A DNA stretch of 64,000 bases from positions 1 through 64,000 of the forward strand of contig LJHW01000015.1 of NCBI GenBank assembly GCA_001295865.1, given 5' to 3'. This DNA is from a beta proteobacterium AAP65 (GTDB lineage: Bacteria > Pseudomonadota > Gammaproteobacteria > Burkholderiales > Burkholderiaceae_C). A model generated the notes under the pieces. It saw only the letters and a list, made by a program, of their open reading frames with translations, made no database searches and was not told the origin of the DNA. Each line of letters begins with the position of its first letter. Position 1 is the stretch's first letter. The position numbers and the translations under genes were made by a program. This document shows positions 1 through 9,205 of the stretch, piece after piece.

Positions 1-31
1 CGGGCGGGTGGGCGCCGGGGCCGGGCGGGCC

Positions 32-490
32 TCAGGGCATCATCGCGCCGGCCGCCTTGATGGCCTCGCGGATGCGGCCGTAGGTGCCGCAGCGGCACAT
101 GTTCTCGATGGCGTCGATCTCGGCATCGGTGGGCGTGCGCTTCTTGTTGAGCAGGTCCACGGCGGCCATGATCTGCCCGGGCTGGCAGAACCCGCATTGC
201 GGCACGTCGCGGTCCAGCCAGGCCTGCTGCACCGGGTGCAGCTTGTCGCCCTGGGCCAGGCCCTCGATGGTGACGACCTTCTTCATCCCGACGTCCTTGA
301 TCTTCATGGCGCAGGTGGTGACGGCCTGACCACCCACCAGGCAGGTGCAGGCCTTGCAGACGTTGACGCCGCAGCCGTACTTCGGGCCGTTGATGCCGAG
401 CTTGTCGCGCAGCACCCAGAGCAGCGCCATCTCGGCCGGGGCCTCGACGCTGACGGCTTGTTCGTTCACGTTCAGGTTGTAGATGGGCAT
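32..490 (-). CDS. iorA: (2Fe-2S)-binding subunit of a molybdenum hydroxylase (isoquinoline 1-oxidoreductase alpha type)
   Basis: Small electron-transfer subunit of a xanthine-oxidase-family hydroxylase, passing electrons from the Mo-cofactor subunit encoded just upstream. The 152-residue protein is of normal length. It shows the plant-ferredoxin type cluster motif (C40, C45, C48, C60) and the second all-alpha [2Fe-2S] motif (C99, C102, C132, C134). The start is supported by GAGGAG about 8 bases before the ATG. It lies 11 bases downstream of iorB on the same strand, so the two form an operon transcribed leftward; an electron acceptor such as a cytochrome could follow beyond the window edge. 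The natural substrate is not proven; the IorA/IorB assignment rests on family architecture. Confidence 0.9.
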   Translation of the reverse strand: MPIYNLNVNEQAVSVEAPAEMALLWVLRDKLGINGPKYGCGVNVCKACTCLVGGQAVTTCAMKIKDVGMKKVVTIEGLAQGDKLHPVQQAWLDRDVPQCGFCQPGQIMAAVDLLNKKRTPTDAEIDAIENMCRCGTYGRIREAIKAAGAMMP

Positions 491-501
491 GGCGAGGCTC
501 C

Positions 502-2697
502 TCAGACGAAAACGGGGGCCGGCAACTGGCCGGGCGGCGTGGGAACGAAAGCGGGCTGCGCGTTCAGCGGGAACTTGCGCGGCTTGCGCCCGGTGGCCTT
601 GGCGTAGGCGTTGGCGATGGCACCGGCCGGCGCCGACATGCCCACCTCGCCCATGCCCGCGATGGGCTCGCCGACATCGGGCATCACGATCACTTCCACC
701 TGCTTGGGGAAGTCACGCATCTTCGCGAAGCGGTACTGGTTGTAGCTGACCTCCTGCACCAGGCCGTCCTTGATCGTCAGGCCGGCGTTGAGCACCAGCG
801 AGATGGCCTCGGCCAGACCGCCGTGCGCCTGCTGTGAGATGCCCGAGGGGTTGATGGGCTTGCCCACGTCGATGGCGATGGTGGCGCGCGTGACCTTGCA
901 GTGGTTCGGGTCGCGGCCGTCGAGCTCGACGATGCAGGCCGTGAAGGCGCGCGATTCCATGTGCACGCCCACGCCCTGCGCGAAGCCCGGCGGCATGGCC
1001 TTGCCCCACTGCGCCGCGGTCACCACGCGCTGCAACACGGCGCGGGCCCGCGGCAGGCGCAGGAACTCCAAGCGGAAAGCAACGGGGTCCTTGCCCAGCC
1101 GTGCCGCGATCTCGTCGACGATGATCTCCTCCACCGTGCGCGCCGGCATGATGTGCACCGAGCGGTACGACACCGTGGGCAGGTCGATGCTCACCGGGAA
1201 GATCTGCTTGCTGCTGACGCCGAAGTTGTAGGGCGAGGCCACCATCGTCTTGAAGAAGAACTCCTCGTAGGCGAGGTTGCCCACCGTCTGCTGCACGCCC
1301 AGCGGCAGCGCGCCAGCCAGTGCCGTGCCGATCTCGCCGTAGCCGTGCCGCGCATCCAGCCGGACGAGGCCGATGTTCTGCTGGTAGCTCAGCACCTTGC
1401 CCGGGATCAGCAGCGTGCGCGGCAACAGCGTGGCGCGCACCTTGTGGAACTGCGGAGGCCGGCTGCGCGTGTGGCGCACGTCGTCGCTGCGGTGGTACAT
1501 CAGCTTGCACGGGCGGCCGGTGAGCTTGGAGACCTGGGCTGCCACCTGCACCGGGTCCCAGAACAGGCGGCGACCGAAGCTGCCGCCGCTGGGCACGACG
1601 TGGGCCTTCACCGCGGTCTGTGGCAGGCCAAGGTCGGCAGCGATGGCCTGCAGCGCGACGATGGGCGTCTGCAGGCCGGCCCAGATCTCGCAGCGGCCCG
1701 GCTTGACGTCGACGATGGCGCACTCCACCTCCAGCGGGCAGTGCGAGGCGGCCGGGAACTCGAACTCGGCGTCGATGGCGATGGTGCCCAGCGGGGCCGG
1801 CAGCAGCGGCAGCACCGCGGCCTTCAGCTTGGCCTGGATGCCGGCATCGGAAAGGCCCTTGTTGGGCCCATCGCCCCAGGTGATGTCGAGGGCACGGCAG
1901 GCGTCCCAGGCCTGGCCGAAGGTCTCCGCCATCACGGCCACGCCAGGCGGAATGCCGACGACGGTGCCGCCCCCCGGGATGACCACGATGTCGACGACCC
2001 CGGGCATCGCCATCACCGCCGTGCGGTTGTTGACACTGATCACACGGCCGCGGATCTGCGAGGGCATGCGGCACATCGTCGGCATGGCCCCGGGCACGGC
2101 GATGTCCATCGTGAACTTCTTGCGGCCGGTCACGATGTCCAGGTTGTCGAGCTTGCGGGTGGGCTTGCCCAGCACGCGGTACTGCGCAGGGCTGCCGGGC
2201 GTGCCAACCTGGGGCGGCAGCCCGGCCTTCAGGCGCGCTTGCGCCACCAGCAGCTTGATGAAGGGCTCGAAGCTGCGGATCGTCGAAGAACCCCCGGTCA
2301 GCTGGTTGAAGAGCAGCTCGGGCTGGGCATCGGCCGAGACCACGCGCACCTGCGCGAGCGGCACGCCGGCCTCCTCGGCGATCATCATCGCCAGCGCCGT
2401 CATCACGCCCGTGCCCGATTCCAGGCGCGGCATCTGGAAGGTGTAGACGCCGTCGGCGCCGAGGTCGAGCTTCACCAGCGGCATCGTCGGTGCGCTGGTC
2501 TGCACGATGGAGTCGCCAAGGTCGTAGAAGTCGACCACATCCGGCGGTGTCAGCGGCAGCGGCAGCGCCTGGGCGGGGGCCGGCGCCACCGCCAGCCCGA
2601 CGGCACCGGCCATCGGGGCCGAGGCTGCCAGCGCCAGCACGCCCCGCCGGCCGAGGTGGGGGGCGTCGGGCGCCGGGTTCGCTTGGGAATCGCTCAT
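502..2697 (-). CDS. iorB: Molybdopterin-binding subunit of a xanthine dehydrogenase family enzyme (isoquinoline 1-oxidoreductase beta type)
   Basis: Catalytic Mo-cofactor subunit of an IorAB-type hydroxylase that would oxidise an N-heterocycle or aldehyde with water as oxygen donor. The chosen ATG gives 731 residues and has AGGAG 8 bases upstream; longer in-frame starts lack this. The N-terminus carries a twin-arginine type signal (R17-R18 before a hydrophobic Ala-rich stretch), so it is probably exported folded. The Mo-domain glycine stretch GGSFGRR and the C-terminal GMGEVG segment with the expected catalytic Glu are visible. It is co-transcribed with the [2Fe-2S] subunit and divergent from a Crp-family regulator that may control it. 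Whether it is an isoquinoline or an aldehyde oxidoreductase cannot be told from sequence. Confidence 0.88.
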   Translation of the reverse strand: MSDSQANPAPDAPHLGRRGVLALAASAPMAGAVGLAVAPAPAQALPLPLTPPDVVDFYDLGDSIVQTSAPTMPLVKLDLGADGVYTFQMPRLESGTGVMTALAMMIAEEAGVPLAQVRVVSADAQPELLFNQLTGGSSTIRSFEPFIKLLVAQARLKAGLPPQVGTPGSPAQYRVLGKPTRKLDNLDIVTGRKKFTMDIAVPGAMPTMCRMPSQIRGRVISVNNRTAVMAMPGVVDIVVIPGGGTVVGIPPGVAVMAETFGQAWDACRALDITWGDGPNKGLSDAGIQAKLKAAVLPLLPAPLGTIAIDAEFEFPAASHCPLEVECAIVDVKPGRCEIWAGLQTPIVALQAIAADLGLPQTAVKAHVVPSGGSFGRRLFWDPVQVAAQVSKLTGRPCKLMYHRSDDVRHTRSRPPQFHKVRATLLPRTLLIPGKVLSYQQNIGLVRLDARHGYGEIGTALAGALPLGVQQTVGNLAYEEFFFKTMVASPYNFGVSSKQIFPVSIDLPTVSYRSVHIMPARTVEEIIVDEIAARLGKDPVAFRLEFLRLPRARAVLQRVVTAAQWGKAMPPGFAQGVGVHMESRAFTACIVELDGRDPNHCKVTRATIAIDVGKPINPSGISQQAHGGLAEAISLVLNAGLTIKDGLVQEVSYNQYRFAKMRDFPKQVEVIVMPDVGEPIAGMGEVGMSAPAGAIANAYAKATGRKPRKFPLNAQPAFVPTPPGQLPAPVFV

Positions 2698-2767
2698 CGG
2701 TGTCTCCTGGGTGGGCCCGCGGTTCAGACCGCGCTCCACGATGCTGCGAGCAGCCGCGCCGGCAGGT

Positions 2768-2783
2768 TGTCGTTGCGATGACA
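2768..2783. promoter_or_regulatory. Possible operator between iorB and the Crp-type regulator gene
   Basis: An inverted repeat TGTC-N8-GACA sits in the 180-base divergent intergenic region. Its two-fold form and spacing resemble sites bound by Crp/Fnr-family dimers, but the arms are only 4 bases, so it could be chance. Confidence 0.3.
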
Positions 2784-2876
2784 GGCGCGGGTGGTGCTTT
2801 CCCGGTGCATCCGCCGCCCGCGCGCGCGCGTATGCACAGGCACAAAGGCGCACACCAGCGCCGCAAGGAGACCCGG

Positions 2877-3698
2877 ATGCCCCTGCCCGCACAGCCGCAG
2901 ACCCTGGAGCAGATGCTGCGCCGCAGCCTGTGGGCCCCCAGTCTGGCGCCCGAGCTGGCGGACGCGGTCTTGGCCCAGAGCTTCGAGCGCACCGTGCCGG
3001 CCGGCGGCTATGCCATGCGGCGCGGCGAGCCGATCGAGCTGTGGATCGGGGTCATCGAGGGGCTGGTCAAGATGTCGGTGTCCCAGCCCGATGGCCGCAT
3101 CTCGACCTTCACGGGCGTCACGGCTGGCGGCTGGGCCGGGGAAGGCTCGCTGCTCAAGCCCGGAGCGTGGCGCTACGACGGTGTGGCGGTGCGTGACACC
3201 CGGCTGGCCTGCGTGCCGCGGCACGTGTTCGAAGAACTCGTGGCCACGAGCCTGCCCTTCAATCGCTACCTGCTCAGCCAGCTGAACGCGCGGCTGAGTC
3301 TGTTCATCAGTTTGGTGGAATTCGACCGGCTGCTCGGCCCGGATGCGCGCGTCGCCCGCTGTCTCGCGAGCTTGTTCGACCCCGAGCTCTATCCGCAAGC
3401 GAGCCACTTCGTGGCCCTGAGCCAGGAAGAGATCGGCCTGCTCGCTGCGGTTTCACGCCAGCGCGCCCACGCCGCGCTGCACGCCTTGGAAAACGCCGGG
3501 CTGCTGCGCATCGAGTTCGGCGGCGTCACCGTGCTCGATCTGCCCGGCCTGCGCGGCTACAGCGGCGCGTTGCCGCTGCGCCAGCGGCCCCAGAAACAGC
3601 CCAGGCACGCTGCAATGCCGCCGCCAGAGACGCTGGGCGGGCCTTCCGCGCTGGAGGCCTGGGTGGGGGCCTGGCCGGCACGCCCCAGGCCGGCCTGA
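2877..3698 (+). CDS. Crp/Fnr family transcriptional regulator
   Basis: DNA-binding regulator of 273 residues with an N-terminal cyclic-nucleotide-binding-like beta-barrel (about residues 20-130), a long dimer helix and a C-terminal winged helix-turn-helix (about 180-235, recognition region around LSQEEIGLLAAVSRQRAHAAL). The Fnr-type N-terminal cysteine cluster is absent, so it is not an oxygen-sensing Fnr. The start is chosen by AAGGAG 6 bases before the ATG at 2877; the open frame runs further upstream without a better site. The C-terminal 40 residues are Pro/Gln-rich and probably disordered. It is divergent from iorAB and most simply regulates it, an inference from position only; the ligand is unknown. 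Confidence 0.85.
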   Translation: MPLPAQPQTLEQMLRRSLWAPSLAPELADAVLAQSFERTVPAGGYAMRRGEPIELWIGVIEGLVKMSVSQPDGRISTFTGVTAGGWAGEGSLLKPGAWRYDGVAVRDTRLACVPRHVFEELVATSLPFNRYLLSQLNARLSLFISLVEFDRLLGPDARVARCLASLFDPELYPQASHFVALSQEEIGLLAAVSRQRAHAALHALENAGLLRIEFGGVTVLDLPGLRGYSGALPLRQRPQKQPRHAAMPPPETLGGPSALEAWVGAWPARPRPA

Positions 3699-3735
3699 GG
3701 CCGCTGGGGCGAGGCGGCGCCGGCGCCAGGCTGCG

Positions 3736-4344
3736 TCAGGCCTGCGCGTTGCGGCGCGTGTTGCGCAGCACCAGCGCGCCCACACCCAGGGCCATCATCA
3801 GCCACGTGCCGGGCTCAGGAATGGCGGCCACGCCAACTGTGAGGTTGCCCATGCCGGCGTAGACACCCGTGGTGGACGTCACTTGCATGGACGTGATGCC
3901 CACCATCGACGTGAAGCCGCGGAAGCTGCCCACGGTTTCGCTGCTGGGCGTGAAGGTGGTGATCGTGCCGTCGCTCAGCGTCAGCGTCACGGGCACCGGC
4001 TGGAACACATCGCTGATGTTGGTGGACCAGAAGTTGCCGCCAATGGCGGTGACCGTGGCGCCGCTGAAGGTGACCGTCAGCGCTTCGGTCGGCAGGTTGG
4101 TGCCGATCAGGCTGCCGTTGCCGTACAGGCCACCCGGGGCCGAGACGGTGTAGGTGAAGCCGTTGCCAGTGAAGGTGGCAGAGGGGTCGCCGCTGAAGAA
4201 CGGGTCGCCGAAGTTTTCCGTGTAGGCACCCGGGGCCACGTTGGCCAGGAAGGCCGCCGAGGTGGTGTAGGTGGTGGTCTGGGCCGAGGCGGCAGCAGAT
4301 GCGGCGACCAGCGCCACGGCCAAAGCGACTTGCGTAACCTTCAT
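3736..4344 (-). CDS. PEP-CTERM sorting domain-containing exported protein
   Basis: Secreted or surface protein of 202 residues, with a cleavable signal peptide (about residues 1-20, ending ASAQ) and a C-terminal sorting tag: IPEPGTW, a hydrophobic helix, then a basic tail. The tag is the type processed by exosortases, so the host should encode an exosortase/EPS system elsewhere. The body is Gly/Thr/Ser-rich beta-type sequence with no recognised enzyme motif. The start was chosen by AGGAG before the ATG at 4344; a longer frame lacks a signal peptide at its start. It converges on the Crp gene with a 37-base gap. Function unknown. Confidence 0.85.
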   Translation of the reverse strand: MKVTQVALAVALVAASAAASAQTTTYTTSAAFLANVAPGAYTENFGDPFFSGDPSATFTGNGFTYTVSAPGGLYGNGSLIGTNLPTEALTVTFSGATVTAIGGNFWSTNISDVFQPVPVTLTLSDGTITTFTPSSETVGSFRGFTSMVGITSMQVTSTTGVYAGMGNLTVGVAAIPEPGTWLMMALGVGALVLRNTRRNAQA

Positions 4345-4452
4345 GGATGCGAACTCCTGTGTTGAGGGGTAGCAGGCTGGCAAGACCGCCATGCCTGTGA
4401 CAACTTGCACAGCCATGATGGTCCGCAAGGCCCTTCCGCGAACCCCTCATTC

Positions 4453-4473
4453 CCAGGGGCGCCAAGCCCCTGG
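4453..4473. repeat. Inverted repeat, 8-base arms, 5-base loop
   Basis: CCAGGGGC and GCCCCTGG form a perfect hairpin in the gap between the DUF4198 gene and the PEP-CTERM gene. No T-run follows on either strand, so it is not a clear intrinsic terminator. It may be a transcript-end hairpin for the DUF4198 operon or a regulatory site. Confidence 0.4.
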
Positions 4474-4543
4474 AGGGGCCCCCAACCCTTCCCAGCACAC
4501 TGCAAGTTAGGGGGAGGGCCACGCCGCCCCGGCTCGTCCCGGC

Positions 4544-5362
4544 TCAAGGGCGTGGCAGCACCTCGAAAGCTAGCGTGATGAAGCGGCTGTCCCAGGCGTC
4601 GGCCTGCTGCTCAGAGGCCCGCAAGTCCACGCCCCGCAGCACCCAGCGCGCGGCCAGCGGCACCGGCACGCTCACGCGCCCCTCGGCATCGGTCTGGCGC
4701 CACACGCCCAGCGGGCTCAAGTCGCTGCGCAGTTCCAGCGGCAGGCCGGCCAGGGGCTGGCCGTCCCGCAGCAACTGGGCGCGCAACGTATCGCCGGCGC
4801 GCAGCGGCAGGGGGCTTTCCAGGCGCAGGTCGATGGGCAAACCGGCAAGGTCTGCCGCCAACGCTGCCGGGCCGGCCGCCGGCTCCAGCGCGTTGAGCTC
4901 CACACGCGCCACCTTGGTGTAACTCTCCTGCCAGCGCACGCCGCGCCCGCGCAGCGCGGCCCAGCGTTCACGCACCGCCGGCAGGGCGCTGACCTCCTTC
5001 AGGTACACCTCCACCGTCACGTCGTCGATGTCGATGCTGATCGGGTGCAGCTGGGCCCAGCAGCTCAGTGCCGCCGGGGCGGGCACGGGGCGGGCCGAGC
5101 GCAGCACCACGGCCGTCGGCCGGTCGGCCACCCAGCGCATCGGCGCCAGCCGCTGGCCGGGGCCCTGGCAGCCGTGGCTGCGCAGCTGCACGAGCGGGAT
5201 GGTGATCTCCTGCAGCGGGAACTGGTTGCCCGTGCCCAGCGCGAACACGGCCTCGCCACGGTCGGTGCGCGGCAGCGGCGCGAACCAGCTGTCGTGCGCA
5301 CTGGCGGCGGCACCGGCGCCCAGCAGGGCCGCGAACAGCGCGGCTTGCAGGGGGCGGCGCAT
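4544..5362 (-). CDS. DUF4198 domain-containing periplasmic protein
   Basis: Exported protein of 272 residues with an N-terminal signal peptide (about 1-22) followed by the HDSWF segment typical of DUF4198 proteins, which are periplasmic beta-sandwich proteins often found beside TonB receptors or nickel/cobalt transporters. The ATG overlaps the stop of the TonB receptor gene by one base (TGATG), so translation is probably coupled. A role in handling the ligand brought in by that receptor, possibly a metal, is inferred from context; no catalytic motif is visible. Confidence 0.75.
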   Translation of the reverse strand: MRRPLQAALFAALLGAGAAASAHDSWFAPLPRTDRGEAVFALGTGNQFPLQEITIPLVQLRSHGCQGPGQRLAPMRWVADRPTAVVLRSARPVPAPAALSCWAQLHPISIDIDDVTVEVYLKEVSALPAVRERWAALRGRGVRWQESYTKVARVELNALEPAAGPAALAADLAGLPIDLRLESPLPLRAGDTLRAQLLRDGQPLAGLPLELRSDLSPLGVWRQTDAEGRVSVPVPLAARWVLRGVDLRASEQQADAWDSRFITLAFEVLPRP

Positions 5363-7455
5363 CAGAAGCTCACCTGCAGCGTCAACCGCAGGTTGCGCGG
5401 TTCGGCGGGGTGCACGTGGCGGTCGGCCACGGGCGCGGCCTCGCCGGGCAGCTGCGATTCGTAGAAGTACTGGATATCGTTCACGCGGCGGTCGAAGAGG
5501 TTGAAAACGTCCAGCGTCACGCTGGCGGGGTGGCCCACCAGCCGGTCCAGCGCCTTGGTCAGGCGGAAGTTGAAGGTGGAGGCCGGGATCGAACGCACGC
5601 TGTTGTCTTCGGCCAGCGCGCCGGCCCCGAGGTAGCGCCACTGCAGGCTGGCCGTCCAGCCGTCCAGGTCTTTCACGGTGCCGGCCACGCTGGCCACGCG
5701 GTCGATGGCGTTGGGGATGCGGCTGCCGTCCTTCAGGCGCGCATGGCTGAAAGCCAGGTCGGCATCGAACAGGAACCAGGGCGCCGGCTGCCAGCGGTTG
5801 CTGAACTCGATGCCGCGACGTCGGCTGCCCTGGCTGACTTCCGTCGCGCCGGCATCGCCGATGTAGACCAGCTCGCTGGCCGAGCGCAGGCCCCACACCG
5901 ACACCGAACTCTGCAGGCCGCGCACGGCCTCGGTGCGCAGGCCGATCTCGGCGCCTGTCAGCGGCACCAGCGCAGGCACGGGGTCGACGGGGTCGCCGCT
6001 CTTGGGATCGAAGCGCGCCGTCAGGCCACGTGCGTCGTTGCTGTGGAAGCCGCGGCCGGTGTTGACGAAGAGCTCGGTGCGCGGCGTCACCGCCCACACC
6101 ACGGTGAGCTTGGGCGAGAGCTGGGTGTCGCTGGCGCTGCCGCCGTTGGCCGGCAGCGTGAGCGCGTTCACGCGCGCCTGCAGGCGGTCGGCACGCAGGC
6201 CGAGCACGGCGCGCCACTCGGGCGTGAATTCCAGCGAAGTCTGGGCGAAGACACCCAGTTGCGTCTGGCGCACGCGGTCTTCGCGCACGGTGTTCGAGAT
6301 GCGGCGCGCCACGCTGTCGTACAGACCCACGCGGATGCGGTCGTGGCGCAATTGCACGCCGGCCACGGAGCGCGCGGCGAAGGGCCCCACGTCATGGCTG
6401 ACGATGTGCTCAGCGTCCAGCCCGTAGACCGTGCGTTTGTCGGTCTGCTTGAACTGGTCACCATCGGCCGGGCGCTCCAACGCGTAGCTGAAGTTGGAGT
6501 TCAGATCGAGGTCGTAGTGGATCAGGTAGCCCGACACGTTCGTGCGCCCGGCCGTGCCATCGTTGTGCCACTGTGCCGAGAGGCTGCTGCGCTGGCTGTC
6601 GCCGCCGGTGGTGGGGTCGAGGCTGTCGTAGCGGCCAAAGGGGCGGCCCTGGTAACTGCCGGCATCGATCAGGCGCTGCGGCACCTGGTCGGTGGCCGTC
6701 CAGCGCGAGCGGTAGGCCATGGCCGTGGCGTGCCAGCCCCGGGCGCGTGTGCCGCCGCTGAGCGTGAACACGCCGTTGACCTTGCGCACGCGCTCAGGCA
6801 CGGTCCAGGGGCCGTCGGTGTTCATCAGCTCCAGCGCACCCAAGGCCGTGAGACCAGGCGCCACCGTGCCCGAGGCCCCGGTCACGCCACGCCGGTAGCC
6901 GTTTTCGCCCAGCGTCAGCTGCGCGAAGGGCGCAGCCACGCTGTGCAGGTATTCGATGTCGGCCGAACCCGCGGCGGCGAAGTCGCCCACCGCCGCGTAG
7001 TAGGGGCCCTTGCGGTATTCCACGCGGTCCACCAGCTCGGGCAGGAGCCAGTTCATGTCGCTGTAGCCCTGGCCGTGGCCGTGCGTGGGCATGTTCACCG
7101 GCATGCCGTTGATGCGCGTGGCGAAGTCGGTGCCGTGGTCGAGGTTGAAGCCGCGCAGGAAATACTGGTTGGCCTTGCCGTCGCCCGAGTGCTGCGTGAC
7201 GATGACGCCGGGCACGAACTCGAGCACCTCGCCCGGGCGCTGCGCCGGGCGGCTCTGCAGCAGCGCACGCCGGATGGTGCCGGCCGAGGCCGCGTCTTGC
7301 GTGCCCACCGCGTTGTCGTAGTGGCCACCCTGCACGATGATGGTCTGCGGCGCGCCCGTGACAGGCCCGCCATGGTTGGCCAGCGCGGGCAGGCTCAGGA
7401 TGGCGCAGGCGGCCAGGGCCAAGGGTGACAGTCGAAGGGCAAGGGGCGGGCGCAT
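5362..7455 (-). CDS. TonB-dependent outer membrane receptor
   Basis: Outer-membrane active-transport receptor of 697 residues. It has a signal peptide (ending about residue 26, PALANH), an N-terminal plug domain (about 50-160, with the FVPGVIV and NQYFLRGFN-type plug motifs) and a 22-strand barrel ending in the aromatic terminus LQVSF. A His-rich loop in the plug (HGHGQGYSD, about 123-131) may contact a metal ligand. It is followed by the overlapping DUF4198 gene. The intergenic region upstream shows no cobalamin-riboswitch box. The ligand is unknown; a metal complex is a guess from the DUF4198 partner and the His-rich segment. Confidence 0.88.
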   Translation of the reverse strand: MRPPLALRLSPLALAACAILSLPALANHGGPVTGAPQTIIVQGGHYDNAVGTQDAASAGTIRRALLQSRPAQRPGEVLEFVPGVIVTQHSGDGKANQYFLRGFNLDHGTDFATRINGMPVNMPTHGHGQGYSDMNWLLPELVDRVEYRKGPYYAAVGDFAAAGSADIEYLHSVAAPFAQLTLGENGYRRGVTGASGTVAPGLTALGALELMNTDGPWTVPERVRKVNGVFTLSGGTRARGWHATAMAYRSRWTATDQVPQRLIDAGSYQGRPFGRYDSLDPTTGGDSQRSSLSAQWHNDGTAGRTNVSGYLIHYDLDLNSNFSYALERPADGDQFKQTDKRTVYGLDAEHIVSHDVGPFAARSVAGVQLRHDRIRVGLYDSVARRISNTVREDRVRQTQLGVFAQTSLEFTPEWRAVLGLRADRLQARVNALTLPANGGSASDTQLSPKLTVVWAVTPRTELFVNTGRGFHSNDARGLTARFDPKSGDPVDPVPALVPLTGAEIGLRTEAVRGLQSSVSVWGLRSASELVYIGDAGATEVSQGSRRRGIEFSNRWQPAPWFLFDADLAFSHARLKDGSRIPNAIDRVASVAGTVKDLDGWTASLQWRYLGAGALAEDNSVRSIPASTFNFRLTKALDRLVGHPASVTLDVFNLFDRRVNDIQYFYESQLPGEAAPVADRHVHPAEPRNLRLTLQVSF

Positions 7456-7642
7456 GGGCTGGGGGGATGCTGTTCAGGGGCCCGGCGCAAGGGCACGGGT
7501 GCGAGGTTGTACGACAAAGCCGCTGTCCCGGATGCACCGCGGCTTCGGCGCCCTGCCCTTGGTCTGGCCGCGCAGCGCGCCGTCGGGGGTGGCGCCAACT
7601 TTGAAACAATGCCGCCCTCCACCACCGTTGAACCCGGGCGCC

Positions 7643-7960
7643 ATGTCCTACCAAGACCCCTTGTGGAAGTTGCGCCACGCGATCGCCGGCGTGGCCCTGG
7701 CCCTGGTGCTGGCCGTGCTGACGGCGGCTTTCGCCGGCCGTGTGCTCGGTGACCTGTTCGTGGGCAGCTACGGCGCGCGCGTGGCCTTCTACGGCGCGCT
7801 GCTGCTCTACGTGGTGGTGGGCGCCGGCGTGCTCTTTGCCAAGGTGGCGCAACACGAGACTCGCCCGCTCTCGGCGGGCCGCGTGGTGCTGTGGTTCGCC
7901 AGCCTGTGGTTGTGGCCGCTGCTGTTGCTGGCGCGGCGCCCCGGCCCGGAACAGCCTTAG
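7643..7960 (+). CDS. Small integral membrane protein, unknown function
   Basis: A 105-residue hydrophobic protein with three predicted membrane segments (about 13-33, 45-66 and 80-98) and a basic C-terminus. It is divergent from the TonB receptor and its 3' end overlaps the carbonic anhydrase stop by four bases in convergent orientation. Start by ATG at 7643 after a CCGGGCGCC leader; no strong Shine-Dalgarno. No family recognised. Confidence 0.6.
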   Translation: MSYQDPLWKLRHAIAGVALALVLAVLTAAFAGRVLGDLFVGSYGARVAFYGALLLYVVVGAGVLFAKVAQHETRPLSAGRVVLWFASLWLWPLLLLARRPGPEQP

Positions 7961-9123
7961 TCCGACTGCAGGATGCGGCGACCCGAGGCCGATTGCACCG
8001 GGCGCGCGTTCATCGGATAGATGCGCGAAAACAGCCCGATCTGCTCGGCCGTCAGCGACAGGGGCGAACGCATCACCACCCACTGCACCCCCTCGGAGCA
8101 AGGCGGCGTGGTCAGCGAACCCATGTAGGTGTAGTAGCGGCGGTCGTCGGGCAGCAGTTCGGTCAGCGCCAGCGGCTGGCGCGCCGGGCGGGCCTCGCCA
8201 CGCTCCAGGGGCAGGTTGTTCCAGACGTCCTGCACCACAGCGTGCGGCGGGCCTTCGTCGAACAGCAACGCCACCACGGCCAGACGGCCCTGGGCGTCCT
8301 TGTGCACGAGGTGCAGCGACATCTCGAACTGGCGTCCGTCGATGCGCTCTTCGCTGGGCCGGTGGAAGTGGAACTGCTGCAGTTCGAACTTGCGCCCGCC
8401 GATGTCGATGCTGTTGCCGGGCTGCAGGTTGACCTGCACGGTGTGGCCGTTGTCGATGACGCTGAACGGGCTGTCCTGGTAATCGAACTTCACCGGCTCC
8501 AGGTTGACGGCCAGACCACCACGGATGTCGATGGGGCTCTGGCGCTCGCCGGTCTTGCACAAGCCGAACTCGGGCTTGAGCTTGGCCCAGGCGGCCGGGC
8601 CGTGCTCGCCTTCGTAGCCCCAATGCACCGCACCGGCGCCGGGGCCGTGGGCGACCTTGCCCCCGCGGGCCCGACCCGACGCGACACCTTGCGCCGCTGC
8701 GCCGCTGGGCCCCTGCAAACCGCTGCGTGTGCTGATGCGCACGTCGAAGGAGCCGCTGGCGGTGGCGCCCTTGGGCGCCACGAGGCGGTCGGCCAGGCGC
8801 TGGCGCAGGTGCTCCAGCGGGTCGGCGCTGGCGGCCGCCGTGTCGGCCGGCAGGGGCACGTCCTCAGGGGCGGGTGGGGCCGCACGTGCGGCAGGGGCGG
8901 CTGGGCGGCGGGTGGCCGGGGCCATGATCGTCGTCGGCGAACGGCCGGCCGCCGCGTTCGGGGGTGAACTGCGTGCCGGGGCCGGCTTGGCCGCGCCCTG
9001 CGCCCCGGCTTCGGCCCGCGCGCTGTCGGCGCCGGCACCCGCCAGAGCCAGCGCCAGGGCCGGGGCCAGCGTGGCGCGCACCAAGGCGGGCCACGGAAAT
9101 GCGGGGTTCAAGCTGGGCGTCAT
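7957..9123 (-). CDS. Alpha-class carbonic anhydrase with a long N-terminal extension
   Basis: Periplasmic zinc enzyme interconverting CO2 and bicarbonate. The catalytic domain (about residues 165-388) carries the three zinc histidines H252, H254 and H271, the SPIDI segment, the proton-gate Thr in SLTTPPCSEGV and a probable disulfide pair C189/C342, all typical of alpha-class bacterial enzymes. The first 30 residues form a signal peptide; residues 35-165 are an Ala/Pro/Arg-rich, probably disordered extension that makes the protein about 140 residues longer than the usual secreted form. It sits alone between convergent and co-directional neighbours, with the protease terminator upstream of it. 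Confidence 0.9.
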   Translation of the reverse strand: MTPSLNPAFPWPALVRATLAPALALALAGAGADSARAEAGAQGAAKPAPARSSPPNAAAGRSPTTIMAPATRRPAAPAARAAPPAPEDVPLPADTAAASADPLEHLRQRLADRLVAPKGATASGSFDVRISTRSGLQGPSGAAAQGVASGRARGGKVAHGPGAGAVHWGYEGEHGPAAWAKLKPEFGLCKTGERQSPIDIRGGLAVNLEPVKFDYQDSPFSVIDNGHTVQVNLQPGNSIDIGGRKFELQQFHFHRPSEERIDGRQFEMSLHLVHKDAQGRLAVVALLFDEGPPHAVVQDVWNNLPLERGEARPARQPLALTELLPDDRRYYTYMGSLTTPPCSEGVQWVVMRSPLSLTAEQIGLFSRIYPMNARPVQSASGRRILQSD

Positions 9124-9205
9124 GGTCAGGGCTCCTCGGTTTCATATCGGCCGGCAGCACCGCCAACTTGATGGCTGAAGCCCTGCCGCCCAGCGCGCTG
9201 CCCAT

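Noticed and set aside
901-2781. 626-residue open frame on the plus strand opposite iorB
   Set aside because: Its composition (His/Arg/Ala/Gly-rich, no motif) is that of a shadow of the real minus-strand gene in high-GC DNA, and iorB has intact motifs.
7456-7642. Cobalamin or metal riboswitch before the TonB receptor gene
   Set aside because: I looked for the B12 box and conserved pairing on the minus strand and saw none.
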